In this document: positions 30,283 through 40,173 of the stretch, in pieces | Layout of the letters: each line of letters starts with the position of its first letter | Position numbering within the stretch: the first letter of the stretch is position 1 | Assembly: GCF_029239295.1 (NCBI RefSeq) | Contig: NZ_JAQZBC010000005.1 | Coordinates: forward strand, 62,001-126,000 | DNA: 64,000 nt | Origin: Sphingomonas sp. | GTDB lineage: Bacteria; Pseudomonadota; Alphaproteobacteria; Sphingomonadales; Sphingomonadaceae | Direction of reading: 5' to 3' | Notes under the pieces: generated by a model | What the model saw: only the letters and a program-made list of their open reading frames with translations | Database searches by the model: none | What the model was told of the DNA's origin: nothing | Translations under genes and position numbers: made by a program

Positions 30283-30891
30283 TTACCAGGTGAGCGGCTC
30301 GCCCGGCGGCGGCTGAGGGCCGACGTCGGCAAAGCGCCGGAGCTCCTGTGGCGGCGCGTCCTGCTCGCTCAGCGCGCATTGCCACAGGCCAACGTCGATC
30401 CACTGATCCAGCTTGTAGCCGATCGCCCCCAGTGTGCCGATGTAGCGAAAGCCCACGGCCTCGTGCAGCCGGACGGATCGCGCATTGGGCAGCGTGATGA
30501 CGCCCATCGCCTGGGTGAAGTTCTGCACCCGCAACGTCTGCAACAATGCATCGTACAACCGGCGCCCGATCCCGCGCCCTTCCGCTGCCGGCGCCAGATA
30601 GATCGACGTTTCCACCGCATGGCGATACGCCGCCCGTTCGCGAAAGCGGCCGGCATAGGCATAGCCCATCAGCTCCTCGCCTTCCCCGACCTCGCTGGTT
30701 CCCGCGGCCCCCCGCTGCGTCGCCACCAGCCAGGGATACAGGCCATCAGTGCCGGTCATGCGCGCCGCCATCTGCGCCGCATCCGGGGCCTCGGTTTCGA
30801 ACGACACGACGCCGGTCCTCACGAACGGGGCATAGATGCCGGCAATCGCCGCCGCATCATCAGGACGCGCTGCCCGGATCGTCAGCGTCAC
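30283..30891 (-). CDS. GNAT N-acetyltransferase (phosphinothricin acetyltransferase-like)
   Basis: MTLTIRAARPDDAAAIAGIYAPFVRTGVVSFETEAPDA...YLAPAAEGRGIGRRLYDALLQTL. Confidence 0.93.
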   Translation of the reverse strand: MTLTIRAARPDDAAAIAGIYAPFVRTGVVSFETEAPDAAQMAARMTGTDGLYPWLVATQRGAAGTSEVGEGEELMGYAYAGRFRERAAYRHAVETSIYLAPAAEGRGIGRRLYDALLQTLRVQNFTQAMGVITLPNARSVRLHEAVGFRYIGTLGAIGYKLDQWIDVGLWQCALSEQDAPPQELRRFADVGPQPPPGEPLTW

Positions 30892-31316
30892 CGCTGAACC
30901 GCCACCGTCAGCGCGCTGATGCGCCCGCCTTCCAGGATGCCGCGCAACCGCGCCCGGCGCGATGGCCCGCCGGCCGACGCTTGGGTCCCATAAATGCTGA
31001 TCTCGCCCGTCCCGTCGCTGCGGCAGCGCACGTCGAGCGATTGCGCGTCGGACAATCGCGCCGCCATGCGTCGTACCTCCGCCAGCACGCCGGCATCGAC
31101 CGGCCTGCCGCCGATCGTCAGCCGATCGATCATCACGCTGGTGCCGGCGAGCGGCGCCGCGGTCAGCTGCACCTCATACAGGATCGTATCGCAGGTGAAC
31201 CGCCCCGACAGGGTGCGCGGCGACGCCGGCTGCACCGACACGGGCGGTGCCGCCGGGCTCGCCGTCGGCGCGGCGGGCGCGGCCGCCTGCAGCAGCAGCG
31301 CGCCCAGCACGATCAC
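30888..31316 (-). CDS. Hypothetical secreted/periplasmic protein
   Basis: Signal-like N-terminus MIVLGALLLQAAAPAAP; overlaps neighbours at both ends in a co-directional run. Confidence 0.65.
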   Translation of the reverse strand: MIVLGALLLQAAAPAAPTASPAAPPVSVQPASPRTLSGRFTCDTILYEVQLTAAPLAGTSVMIDRLTIGGRPVDAGVLAEVRRMAARLSDAQSLDVRCRSDGTGEISIYGTQASAGGPSRRARLRGILEGGRISALTVAVQR

Positions 31317-33190
31317 AGGCCGAACCGCGCCAGCAGCAGGTCGAGCAGCCGGGCATCACCGGCGGTGGCCTGCTGCGGCCCCAGCCCGCCGCACTCCAGG
31401 CAACGTGCCTGTACGCCGCCGCTGATCGCCAGCCGGCGCACATCGCCCGCCGCCTGCGCCAGCATCTGGCGCTGTTCCCAGCCCATGCGCGCCAGCGCAT
31501 CGGCCGGTGCCGCGCCGCTGTCATCGTCGCGGCTGCCGATCTGCTGCACCAGCTGGCTGGCCCAGGTCGGCTTCTTCTCCAGATACTCCGGCTTGGCCGT
31601 ATTGGGGTCCAGCTTGGCGCGGCGCGCCGCTTCCTTGATCGCGTCGTTCAACGTGCCGAAGCGATCGACCAGGCCGATCTGCCGCGCGGTGCCGCCGTCC
31701 CACACACGCCCCTGCGCAATCTCGTCAACGCGTGCCACCGGCAGCTTGCGCGATTGCGACACCAGGCTGACGAACTCGCGATAGCCATGTTCGATGGTGG
31801 ATTGCAGCACCACGTCGGTCTGCTCGTTCAGCCCGCCCAGCAGGTCCGGCTGCCCCGCCAGCGGCGTCAGCTTCACGCCGTCGGTGGTGATGCCGATCTT
31901 GGCCAGCGTCTTTTCAAACGTGGGAAGGACGCCGAAAATGCCGATCGATCCGGTGATCGTCGACGGCTCGGCAAAGATGACATCGGCCGGCGTGGACACC
32001 CAATAGCCGCCCGACGCGGCCAGCCCACCCATCGACACGACGACCGGCAGCCCCTGTCGCTTCGCCTGCAGCACCGCGGTACGGATCTGCTCGGACGCCA
32101 TTACCGATCCGCCCGGCGAATCGACCCGGACGACCAATGCCTTCAGCTTCTTCTGTGCCAGCCCGTCGAGGATGTATTTGGCGATGGTCTCGCCGCCCGC
32201 GGTGCCGGGCGATGCCTTGCCGTCGACGATCTCGCCCGCGACGGTCACCACGCCGATGTCGCCGCCCGTGGGCAGCGGGTTGGCGCTGACATAGGCGTCA
32301 TATTTGATCTGGTTGAACCAGCCAGCGGGCTTGCCGCTCTCGGTGCCCGCCAGCTCGGCCACGCGGCGCCCGAACGCCAGCCGATCGCCGATCTTGTCGA
32401 CCATGCCGGTCGCCAGCGCGACCTTGCTCACGTCACCCCGCGCGGATTGCACCAGCTGCGCCGGCTGCTCCAGCCAGCGGACGATCTGCGCCTTCGGCCG
32501 GGCGCTTGCCACTCCCTGCTTCCACTGCTCCAGCAGCGATCCGTACAGCGCCTCGGACGCGGCGCGCGCCTCCGGGCTCTCGTCGGTGCGGGTGTACGGC
32601 TCGACCGCCGACTTGAACTTGCCGACGCGGAAAACGTGAACGTCGACGCCCAGCTTGTCGATCAGCCCCTTATAGTACAGCCGGCTGCCACCCGGTCCGG
32701 ACAGCGCCACCCCGCCCAGCGGCGCGGTCCAGATCTCGCTCGCCGCCGCCGCCAGGCGATAGCCGCCGTCGGTATAGGCAGTGGCATAGGCCAGCACCGG
32801 CTTGCCCGCCTGCCGCGCGCGGACCAGCGCATCGGCCACTTCGCCCAGGATCGCCGGATAGCCGCCACCGAAGCGGTCAAGGTCGAGGACGATCGCCTTG
32901 ACGCGCGAATCATCCTTCGCCGCGTCGATCGCGCGCACCACGTCGCGCAGACGATATTGCTGGCCGATCTGCTGGCCCGAAACCACCGCCAGCGGCGGCA
33001 CGTCCTCGGGCTGCTCGACGATCGGGCCGTTCAGCGCCAGCACCAGCGCGCCGTTCTTGATCGTCGGCGCGCTGGGCCGCGAATTGAGCGCGGCGAACAG
33101 CAGCGCAAAGAACAGCAGCATCGCGACGAGCACGAGCGCGTCCTTGATGCCGACCAGCAATTTCCACGCGCCGCGAACCAGCTTCATCAT
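31313..33190 (-). CDS. sppA: Signal peptide peptidase SppA (67-kDa type)
   Basis: LKALVVRVDSPGGSVMASEQIRTAVLQAKRQGLPVVVSMGGLAASGGYWVSTPADVIFAEPSTITGSIGIFGVLP. Confidence 0.96.
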   Translation of the reverse strand: MMKLVRGAWKLLVGIKDALVLVAMLLFFALLFAALNSRPSAPTIKNGALVLALNGPIVEQPEDVPPLAVVSGQQIGQQYRLRDVVRAIDAAKDDSRVKAIVLDLDRFGGGYPAILGEVADALVRARQAGKPVLAYATAYTDGGYRLAAAASEIWTAPLGGVALSGPGGSRLYYKGLIDKLGVDVHVFRVGKFKSAVEPYTRTDESPEARAASEALYGSLLEQWKQGVASARPKAQIVRWLEQPAQLVQSARGDVSKVALATGMVDKIGDRLAFGRRVAELAGTESGKPAGWFNQIKYDAYVSANPLPTGGDIGVVTVAGEIVDGKASPGTAGGETIAKYILDGLAQKKLKALVVRVDSPGGSVMASEQIRTAVLQAKRQGLPVVVSMGGLAASGGYWVSTPADVIFAEPSTITGSIGIFGVLPTFEKTLAKIGITTDGVKLTPLAGQPDLLGGLNEQTDVVLQSTIEHGYREFVSLVSQSRKLPVARVDEIAQGRVWDGGTARQIGLVDRFGTLNDAIKEAARRAKLDPNTAKPEYLEKKPTWASQLVQQIGSRDDDSGAAPADALARMGWEQRQMLAQAAGDVRRLAISGGVQARCLECGGLGPQQATAGDARLLDLLLARFGL

Positions 33191-33299
33191 GTTTTCCCGG
33201 GATAATCGTCGATCGATCTAGCCGATGGTGTATGGCATCAGCAATACGCGTCCGCACGAAGGCGGCGCCAGCGGCTGTCCCGCCCCGAAACGCCGCGCT

Positions 33300-34484
33300 T
33301 CACAGCGCCTGCGCCGCCGCCCAGCCGCTCGCCCACGCCCATTGGAAATTGTATCCGCCCAACCAGCCAGTCACGTCGACCGCCTCGCCGATCACATACA
33401 GCCCCGGCACCTTGCGCGATTCCAGCGTCTGCGACGACAGGTCGGCGGTCGATACGCCCCCCACCGTCACTTCGGCCTTGGCGAACCCCTCGCTGCCATT
33501 GGGCACGAAACGCCACCCCGCCAGCGCCTGCTCGGCCGCCGCCAGCTTCGCATCGGCAAGGTTCGCCAGCTCGCCGCGCAGCCCCAGATTGTCGGCCAGC
33601 GCATCGGCCAGCCGCTGCGGCAGCGCACCCGCCAGCAGCTTGCCCGCGCCCATCCGCGGGGTCGCGCGCTTTGCGTCGCGCAGCCACCCCTCGCCCCGAT
33701 CGGGCACCAGGTCGACGATGATCGGGTCGCCATGCCGCCAATAGGACGACACCTGCAGGATCGCCGGTCCGGAGAGCCCCCGATGGGTGAACAGCATCGC
33801 CTCACGGAATGCCGCCTTGCCCGCGCGCGCGACCACCTCGGTCGCCACTCCCGCCAGCGCGCGGAACGGATCGTCCCCGCCCAGCGTCAGCGGGACCAGG
33901 GCGGGGCGCGGCTCCACCACCTTCATCCCGAACTGGCGCGCCAGATCATAGGCAAAGCCGGTGGCCCCCATCTTGGGGATCGAAGGGCCGCCGGTCGCCA
34001 CCACCAGCGCGGGCGCCGTGACCGGACCGTCGCGTCCCGCGCCGATCGCGACGCGAAAGCCGTCCGGGCCATGCTCCACCGCCCCCACCGGGCGACCGAG
34101 CACGAAATCCACCTGCCCCTTCGCGCATTCGTCGAGCAGCATCGCCACGATCTGCCGCGCGGAGCCGTCGCAGAACAATTGCCCCAGCGTCTTCTCGTGC
34201 CACGCGATCCCGTACCGTTCGACCAGCGCCAGGAAATCGGCCGGGGTGTAACGCGCCAGCGCAGAGCGCGCGAAATGCGGGTTGGCCGACAGGAAGCGAT
34301 CGGGCGCGGTACCGACGTTGGTGAAATTGCACCGCCCGCCGCCGGAAATCAGGATCTTCTTCCCCGCCTTCTCGGCATGGTCGATCACCAGCACGCGCCG
34401 GCCGCGCTGCCCGGCGACCGCGGCGCACATCAGCCCCGCCGCGCCGGCACCCAGCACGATCGCGTCGTAATCAGTGGCGGTCAC
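33300..34484 (-). CDS. NAD(P)/FAD-dependent oxidoreductase, HI0933-type flavoprotein
   Basis: YDAIVLGAGAAGLMCAAVAGQRGRRVLVIDHAEKAGKKILISGGGRCNFTN...GLYVIGEAVDVTGWLGGYNFQWAWASG. Confidence 0.93.
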   Translation of the reverse strand: MTATDYDAIVLGAGAAGLMCAAVAGQRGRRVLVIDHAEKAGKKILISGGGRCNFTNVGTAPDRFLSANPHFARSALARYTPADFLALVERYGIAWHEKTLGQLFCDGSARQIVAMLLDECAKGQVDFVLGRPVGAVEHGPDGFRVAIGAGRDGPVTAPALVVATGGPSIPKMGATGFAYDLARQFGMKVVEPRPALVPLTLGGDDPFRALAGVATEVVARAGKAAFREAMLFTHRGLSGPAILQVSSYWRHGDPIIVDLVPDRGEGWLRDAKRATPRMGAGKLLAGALPQRLADALADNLGLRGELANLADAKLAAAEQALAGWRFVPNGSEGFAKAEVTVGGVSTADLSSQTLESRKVPGLYVIGEAVDVTGWLGGYNFQWAWASGWAAAQAL

Positions 34485-34490
34485 GTTCGA

Positions 34491-34670
34491 TCAGTGCAGC
34501 TTGGCGATCGACAATCCGTCGCGCTTCGCCTGCTCCTTCACCGATTCCTCGCTGCGGGTCAGCGCCTTGGCAATCGCCTTCAGCGCCATGCCCTTCTTGG
34601 CCAGCGTGTGCAGCTTCTGGATCTCGTCCTGCCGCCACGGCTGGCGATGTCGTTCAAAGCGTTCGGCCAT
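34491..34670 (-). CDS. Small putative helix-turn-helix protein, 59 aa (below ORF-track cut-off)
   Basis: Minus-strand read: MAERFERHRQPWRQDEIQKLHTLAKKGMALKAIAKALTRSEESVKEQAKRDGLSIAKLH*. Confidence 0.75.
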   Translation of the reverse strand: MAERFERHRQPWRQDEIQKLHTLAKKGMALKAIAKALTRSEESVKEQAKRDGLSIAKLH

Positions 34671-34703
34671 GGCGTCTTTCCTACTCTATCCAGCCTTCAC
34701 CGT

Positions 34704-34721
34704 CATCCCGCTCGCGGGATG
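34704..34721. repeat. REP-like palindrome CATCCCGC-tc-GCGGGATG (also a candidate prfC terminator)
   Basis: Perfect 8-bp inverted repeat in the ccgtcatcccgctcgcgggatgccgg context, between prfC end and the small HTH ORF. Confidence 0.6.
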
Positions 34722-34731
34722 CCGGCGTGTG

Positions 34732-36261
34732 TCACCGCTCGCGCGTCGCCGCGAACGTCACCTTGGAATAGCGATCGGCGATATAGCCGACTTCCCAAAC
34801 ACTTTTCGCCAGGAACACCGGGTTGCCGTCGCGATCCTTGGCCAGCGCGCCGCGGTTGAGATCGGTGAATTCCTTCAGCGCCGCGGGGTCGCTCGACGAA
34901 ATCCACCGAGCGGTATCATAGGGCGACGGCTCCAGATTGGCACCGACCTTATATTCCGCCTCCAGCCGCGACAGCAGCACTTCCAGCTGGAGCTGTCCGA
35001 CCACGCCGATGATCCAGTTCGATCCGATCTCGGGATAGAACACCTGGATCACGCCCTCTTCGGACAGATCGTCCAGCGCCTTGCGCAACTGCTTGGTCTT
35101 CGTCGGGTCCTTCAGCGCGACGCGGCGCAGGATTTCCGGCGCGAAGTTCGGCAGCCCGGTGATCCGCACCCCCGGCTTCTCGCTCAGCGTGTCGCCGACG
35201 CGCAGCGTACCGTGGTTGGGAATGCCGATGATATCGCCCGGAAAGGCCTCGTCGGCGATTTCGCGATCCTGCGCGAAGAACAGGATCGGCGAATGGACGG
35301 CGATCGGCTTGCCATGCCCCGTCGGCGTCAGCTTCATGCCGCGCTTGAACGTGCCCGAGCACAGCCGCATGAACGCGATCCGGTCGCGGTGCTGCGGGTC
35401 CATGTTCGCCTGCACCTTGAAGACGAAGCCGGTCACGTCCTTCTCGTCCGGCTGCACCGGCGCCGGCTCCGCCGGCTGCGCGCGCGGCGGCGGCGCATAG
35501 TCCGCCAGCGCGGCGATCAGCTCGGCCGGGCCGAAATCCTTCAGCGCCGACCCGAAATAGACCGGCGTCAGGTCGCCGGCGCGATACGCCTCGGCATCGA
35601 ACGCGGCATAGCCCGCCTGCGCCAGCTCGATTTCCTCGGCGATCGCCGGCGGCAGCTCGGGCGCATCCTCGACCCGGCCCTGGAACGTGCGGCTGTCGCC
35701 GTCGGGGCGGCTGATGCGGTTGGTCTTCAGGTCCAGCACGCCTTCGAACGTGCCGCCCATGCCGACCGGCCAGCTCATCGGGCAGACATCCAGCGCCAGC
35801 ATGTCGGCGATTTCGTCGAGCAGCTCGAACACCGGCCGCCCCTCGCGGTCAACCTTGTTGACGAAGGTGATGATCGGCACGTTGCGCAGCCGGCACACCT
35901 CGAACAGCTTGCGCGTCTGCGCCTCGATGCCGCGCGCGGCGTCGATCACCATGACCGCCGAATCGACCGCGGTCAGCGTGCGGTACGTGTCCTCGCTGAA
36001 ATCCTCGTGGCCCGGCGTGTCGAGCAGGTTGAAGAACACGCCGTCCTTCTCGAACGTCATGACGGAGGACGTGACGGAGATGCCGCGCTGCTGCTCGATC
36101 TTCATCCAGTCCGATCGTGCGCGCCGGTTTGCCCCGCGCGCCTTCACCTCGCCTGCCAGATGGATCGCGCCGCCGACATACAGCAGCTTTTCGGTCAGCG
36201 TGGTCTTGCCGGCGTCAGGGTGCGAGATGATCGCAAAGGTACGGCGGGGGGATGGCATCAA
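34732..36261 (-). CDS. prfC: Peptide chain release factor 3
   Basis: RRTFAIISHPDAGKTTLTEKLLYVGGAIHLAGEVKARGANRRARSDWMKIEQQRGISVTSSVMTF. Confidence 0.96.
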   Translation of the reverse strand: MMPSPRRTFAIISHPDAGKTTLTEKLLYVGGAIHLAGEVKARGANRRARSDWMKIEQQRGISVTSSVMTFEKDGVFFNLLDTPGHEDFSEDTYRTLTAVDSAVMVIDAARGIEAQTRKLFEVCRLRNVPIITFVNKVDREGRPVFELLDEIADMLALDVCPMSWPVGMGGTFEGVLDLKTNRISRPDGDSRTFQGRVEDAPELPPAIAEEIELAQAGYAAFDAEAYRAGDLTPVYFGSALKDFGPAELIAALADYAPPPRAQPAEPAPVQPDEKDVTGFVFKVQANMDPQHRDRIAFMRLCSGTFKRGMKLTPTGHGKPIAVHSPILFFAQDREIADEAFPGDIIGIPNHGTLRVGDTLSEKPGVRITGLPNFAPEILRRVALKDPTKTKQLRKALDDLSEEGVIQVFYPEIGSNWIIGVVGQLQLEVLLSRLEAEYKVGANLEPSPYDTARWISSSDPAALKEFTDLNRGALAKDRDGNPVFLAKSVWEVGYIADRYSKVTFAATRER

Positions 36262-36378
36262 TGAATCCTGCGAACGTAAGGGCGCGCAGCGACTTCGCGG
36301 TTCGGGCAGACCCCGCGCGGCACGCAGCCGATCGGAGCGTGTCTGGCACGCCCCTTCAACATGCGAACGGCAGAAGGG

Positions 36379-37776
36379 TCAGGAACGCGGAGTCGCGCGC
36401 TCGGCTATATAGGCACTCACCGCGTCAAAGGTAGCGTCCAGCGTCACGAACGATTCCTCGCGCTCGAACAGATCGCCGACGCGCGTCGGCAGCGCCGGGC
36501 TGCGGCCGGTGGCGCGCTCCACCGCCTCGGGGAATTTCGCCGGATGCGCGGTCGCCAGCGTGACCATCGGGCAACCGAACGATGACGCGCGCGCGGCGGA
36601 CAGCGCGATTGCGGTGTGCGGGTCGATCAGGTCGCCGCCATGTTCGTTGGCCCAGCGCATCGCCAGGGCCATGCCGTCGGCATCGACGCTGGCGCTCACC
36701 AGATGCGTCGCCGCGCCGCCATGCTGTGCATTGGTCAGCCGCATCGCGCGCGACGTTTCGAAGCCTTGCATCTGGCTCGCCAATGCCACGCCGTCACGAC
36801 CGCCCAGGTCGAATAGCAGCCGCTCGAAATTGGACGATACCTGGATATCCATCGACGGGGTCGCCGTCGGCACCACCGTGGCGGAGGAATAATCCCCCTG
36901 CGACAGCGCGCGGTGAAGGATGTCGTTGACGTTGGTCGCCACGATCAGCCGCTCGATCGGCAGGCCCATCCGCGCGGCGACATAGCCGGCGAAGACATCG
37001 CCGAAATTGCCCGTCGGTACGCTGAACGCGATCGGGCGCCCCGGCGCGCCCAGCCGGACCGCGGCGTAGAAATAATACACCACCTGCGCCGTCAGCCGGG
37101 CCCAGTTGATCGAATTGACCGCGCTCAGCCGGAACCGCCCGGAAAAGGCGGGGTCGTTGAACATCGCCTTCACCAGCGCCTGCGCGGTGTCGAAATCGCC
37201 GCGGATCGCGATGTTGTGGACGTTGGGCGCGCGCACCGTCGTCATCTGCCGGCGCTGCACATCGCTGACGCGGCCGGCGGGGTGGAGCATGAAGATGTCG
37301 ATCTTCTCGCGCCCGGCGACGGCATCGATCGCGGCGGAGCCGGTGTCGCCACTCGTCGCCCCGACGATCGTCAGCGGCGCGCCGTCGTCATCCTTCAGGA
37401 ACCGCTCGAACAACAGCCCCAGCAGTTGAAGCGCCACATCCTTGAACGCCAGCGTCGGGCCGTGGAACAGCTCCAGCACCCATTGGTCGTGGTCCAGCTG
37501 GCGCAGCGGCGTGACGGCGGCGTGCGAGAAGCGGCCATAGGCCTGTGTGCACAATGCGCGCAGCTCTTCCTGGCTCAGCGAATCGCCAATGAACGGCGCC
37601 ATCACCGCGACTGCCGTATCGACATAGGACAGGCCCGCCATGCCGGCGATCTGCTCGGGCGTCAGCGTTGGCCAGTGATCGGGCACGTACAGCCCGCCAT
37701 CGGAGGCAAGCCCCGCGAGCGTGGCGCCGCGAAAATCGAGCGTCGGTGCCGCCCCGCGAGTGCTGATGTACCGCAT
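36379..37776 (-). CDS. thrC: Threonine synthase
   Basis: MRYISTRGAAPTLDFRGATLAGLASDGGLYVPDHWPTL...GPTLAFKDVALQLLG...TIVGATSGDTGSAAIDA. Confidence 0.97.
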   Translation of the reverse strand: MRYISTRGAAPTLDFRGATLAGLASDGGLYVPDHWPTLTPEQIAGMAGLSYVDTAVAVMAPFIGDSLSQEELRALCTQAYGRFSHAAVTPLRQLDHDQWVLELFHGPTLAFKDVALQLLGLLFERFLKDDDGAPLTIVGATSGDTGSAAIDAVAGREKIDIFMLHPAGRVSDVQRRQMTTVRAPNVHNIAIRGDFDTAQALVKAMFNDPAFSGRFRLSAVNSINWARLTAQVVYYFYAAVRLGAPGRPIAFSVPTGNFGDVFAGYVAARMGLPIERLIVATNVNDILHRALSQGDYSSATVVPTATPSMDIQVSSNFERLLFDLGGRDGVALASQMQGFETSRAMRLTNAQHGGAATHLVSASVDADGMALAMRWANEHGGDLIDPHTAIALSAARASSFGCPMVTLATAHPAKFPEAVERATGRSPALPTRVGDLFEREESFVTLDATFDAVSAYIAERATPRS

Positions 37777-37915
37777 GAGCAAGCGCGTTAGCCGCGCGCC
37801 GGTGGGGCCGCAACTCTCGCCTCCTTGCGCGCCGGGTATATCAGCTTTGCCGTGGCCGCTTCAGCGACACGCGCAAGTTGCTGTCGCCCCGCTCCGCCGC
37901 CGCCCTGCGTCCGGC

Positions 37916-38524
37916 TCAGGGTCGCGTGGCGAGCCGGCGGCGCAGCGCGATCAGGTAAATGAGCGCCGCGATCCCGGCGAAGAAGAACCATTGCCCGGCA
38001 TAGGCCAGATGGTTGTTGGGGACGAGGCCGACGTCGGGCCGGCTGTTCGCGGCCAGCCCTTCGGCCGGTGCAGCGGCGACCAGCAGCATCTCCTGCGACC
38101 GGCGGCGGAACAGCGTGGCGATCAGCGGCGTCTGGTCGGGCGCATGGCTGATCCAGCCGCGCACCGTGCCGCCGCGCCAGTCGACCATCCGGGTGGGATC
38201 GCGCGTGGTGCCCAATTGCACCTTGATCGGCGCGCCGCCGCCGCGGGTGATGCAGGTGGCGATCAGGCGATAGCCCGCGTTGCCGGCACCCGCGCGGGTG
38301 ATCCCGGTCACCTTGTCGCATTGCGCCACGCTGGGGCGGAACAGCAGGGAATCGTCCGGTTCGGTCGGGAACGGCACGGCCGCGCGCGACGGGTTCGCCG
38401 CCAGCTGCGCCAGTTGCGCCTCCTTTTGCGGCAGGCGCACGCGCAGCTGCCACAGGCCAAGGCCGATCATCGTGGCAACCGCCAGCGCGACGATGATGGT
38501 GGGAATGATCGGCAGCCGCCTCAT
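37916..38524 (-). CDS. SURF1 family cytochrome oxidase biogenesis protein
   Basis: MRRLPIIPTIIVALAVATMIGLGLWQLRVRLPQKEAQLAQL...NNHLAYAGQWFFFAGIAALIYLIAL. Confidence 0.93.
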   Translation of the reverse strand: MRRLPIIPTIIVALAVATMIGLGLWQLRVRLPQKEAQLAQLAANPSRAAVPFPTEPDDSLLFRPSVAQCDKVTGITRAGAGNAGYRLIATCITRGGGAPIKVQLGTTRDPTRMVDWRGGTVRGWISHAPDQTPLIATLFRRRSQEMLLVAAAPAEGLAANSRPDVGLVPNNHLAYAGQWFFFAGIAALIYLIALRRRLATRP

Positions 38525-38604
38525 GCCGCCCGCCCTGCCTTGTCACTGCCCCCGCTGGCAAGGACGCATCGCATGGTGGGGCTGGCGGCACCCCGAAACG
38601 CGAA

Positions 38605-38633
38605 CGGGCGCGGCTCCGGTGGAGCCACGCCCG
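38605..38633 (-). terminator. Strong hairpin terminator after ctaE
   Basis: 13-bp stem cgggcgcggctcc-ggt-ggagccacgcccg (one G-U pair) between ctaE and SURF1. Confidence 0.65.
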
Positions 38634-38666
38634 CTTGCTTGTCGATCACGCGGATCGGTTGGGTGG

Positions 38667-39587
38667 TCAGCCGTGGACCGGTGCGCCCCAGCCGCCCCAG
38701 ATGTAGATCGAGACGAACAGGAACAGCCACACCACGTCGACGAAGTGCCAGTACCAGGCTGCCGCTTCGAAGCCGAAGTGCGCCTTGGGCGTGAAGTCAC
38801 CCTTATAGGCGCGGATCAGGCAGACGATCAGGAAGATCGTGCCGACCACCACGTGGAAGCCGTGGAAACCGGTCGCCATGAAGAATGCGGCGCCATAGTT
38901 CAGTCCCTTGAACGGGAACGGCGCGTGCATGTATTCATATGCCTGCACCGCGCTGAAGATCAGGCCCAGCACGACCGTCAGCCACAGGCCCTTCAGCACG
39001 CCGTCGCGGTCGCCCACGCCGATCATGCCCCACAGGCCACGCTTCTCGCCGCCGCGCTGGTTGTGGATCAGCGCATGGTGCGCCCAGGTCACCGTGGTGC
39101 CCGACAGAAGCAGGATCAGCGTGTTGAGCAGCGGCAGTTCAAAGGCGTTGATCACCTCCATGCCCTTGGGCGGCCACTGCGCGGCCAGCGCCGCACCCTC
39201 GGTCACGCGTTCCACCGCGCCGTCGACGAAGACGATCGCATCGGGGAACAGCGCGAAATCGAAATAGGCCCAGAACCAGCCGACGAAGAACATCACCTCG
39301 GAGGCGATGAACAGGATCATGCCATAGCGGAAATGCAGCTGCACCACCGGCGTATGATCGCCAGCGCGGCCTTCGCGGATGACGTTGCGCCACCAGCAGA
39401 ACATCGAGAACAGCACGGCCGACAGGCCGGCCAGGAACAGCCAGCCGCCGCCGTTCGGCTTGTCGACATGGCCTCCGTGCATCCACATGATGCCGCCAGC
39501 CGCCATTGCCAGCGCCGAGAAGGAGCTGATGATCGGCCAGGGATCGGGTGGGAGAATGTGGTAATCGTGGTTCTTGGCGCCGGCCAT
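38667..39587 (-). CDS. ctaE: Cytochrome c oxidase subunit III
   Basis: MAGAKNHDYHILPPDPWPIISSFSALAMAAGGIMWMHG...SEVMFFVGWFWAYFDFALFP...FGFEAAAWYWHFVDVVWLFLFVSIYIWG. Confidence 0.97.
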   Translation of the reverse strand: MAGAKNHDYHILPPDPWPIISSFSALAMAAGGIMWMHGGHVDKPNGGGWLFLAGLSAVLFSMFCWWRNVIREGRAGDHTPVVQLHFRYGMILFIASEVMFFVGWFWAYFDFALFPDAIVFVDGAVERVTEGAALAAQWPPKGMEVINAFELPLLNTLILLLSGTTVTWAHHALIHNQRGGEKRGLWGMIGVGDRDGVLKGLWLTVVLGLIFSAVQAYEYMHAPFPFKGLNYGAAFFMATGFHGFHVVVGTIFLIVCLIRAYKGDFTPKAHFGFEAAAWYWHFVDVVWLFLFVSIYIWGGWGAPVHG

Positions 39588-39627
39588 CGGGCTCTTCCCC
39601 TGTTGGTACCCTGTGTTTTGCGTTCGC

Positions 39628-40173
39628 TTAGCTGGACGGCTTGCCCGAATCTACCGGGTAAAACGTATAGCTGAGCGTGATCGTCTCGATATCCCGCGTA
39701 TCGGGATCCTCAAGGATTTTCGGATCGACGAAATAGATGACGGGCATCCGCATCGTCTCACCGGGCTTCAGCGTCTGCTCGGTGAAGCAGAAACACTCAA
39801 TCTTGGTGAAATACTGCCCGGCCTGGCCGGGCGTGACGTTGAACGTGGCGGTGCCGGTGGTCGGCACGGCGGCGCGGTTCGTCGCGGTGAAGAACGCCAT
39901 GTTGCGCGCGCCGATCACCACCCGCTGGTTCGGCTGCTCGGGCGTGAAGCGCCACGGCAGCTTGCCGTTGGTGTTGGCGTCGAAGTCGATCTTCATCTCG
40001 CCATTGACGGCGCCGGGCGCGGTCAGCCCGCGCTGCGTGGTGCCGTTGAACCCGGTCACCTGGCAGAACAGGCGGTACAGCGGGACACTGGCGAAGGCGA
40101 GGCCGGTCATGAACAGGAGGCCGAGCACGGCAAAGGCGGCGGTCCGCCCCTTGCCCGAAATACGTGCCAACAT
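39628..40173 (-). CDS. ctaG: Cytochrome c oxidase assembly protein CtaG/Cox11
   Basis: GLAFASVPLYRLFCQVTGFNGTTQRG...YFTKIECFCFTEQTLKPGETMRMPVIYFVDP. Confidence 0.97.
   Translation of the reverse strand: MLARISGKGRTAAFAVLGLLFMTGLAFASVPLYRLFCQVTGFNGTTQRGLTAPGAVNGEMKIDFDANTNGKLPWRFTPEQPNQRVVIGARNMAFFTATNRAAVPTTGTATFNVTPGQAGQYFTKIECFCFTEQTLKPGETMRMPVIYFVDPKILEDPDTRDIETITLSYTFYPVDSGKPSS

Noticed and set aside
31247-33205. 652-aa plus-strand ORF antisense to sppA
   Set aside because: Shadow ORF; sppA on the minus strand has full protease signatures.
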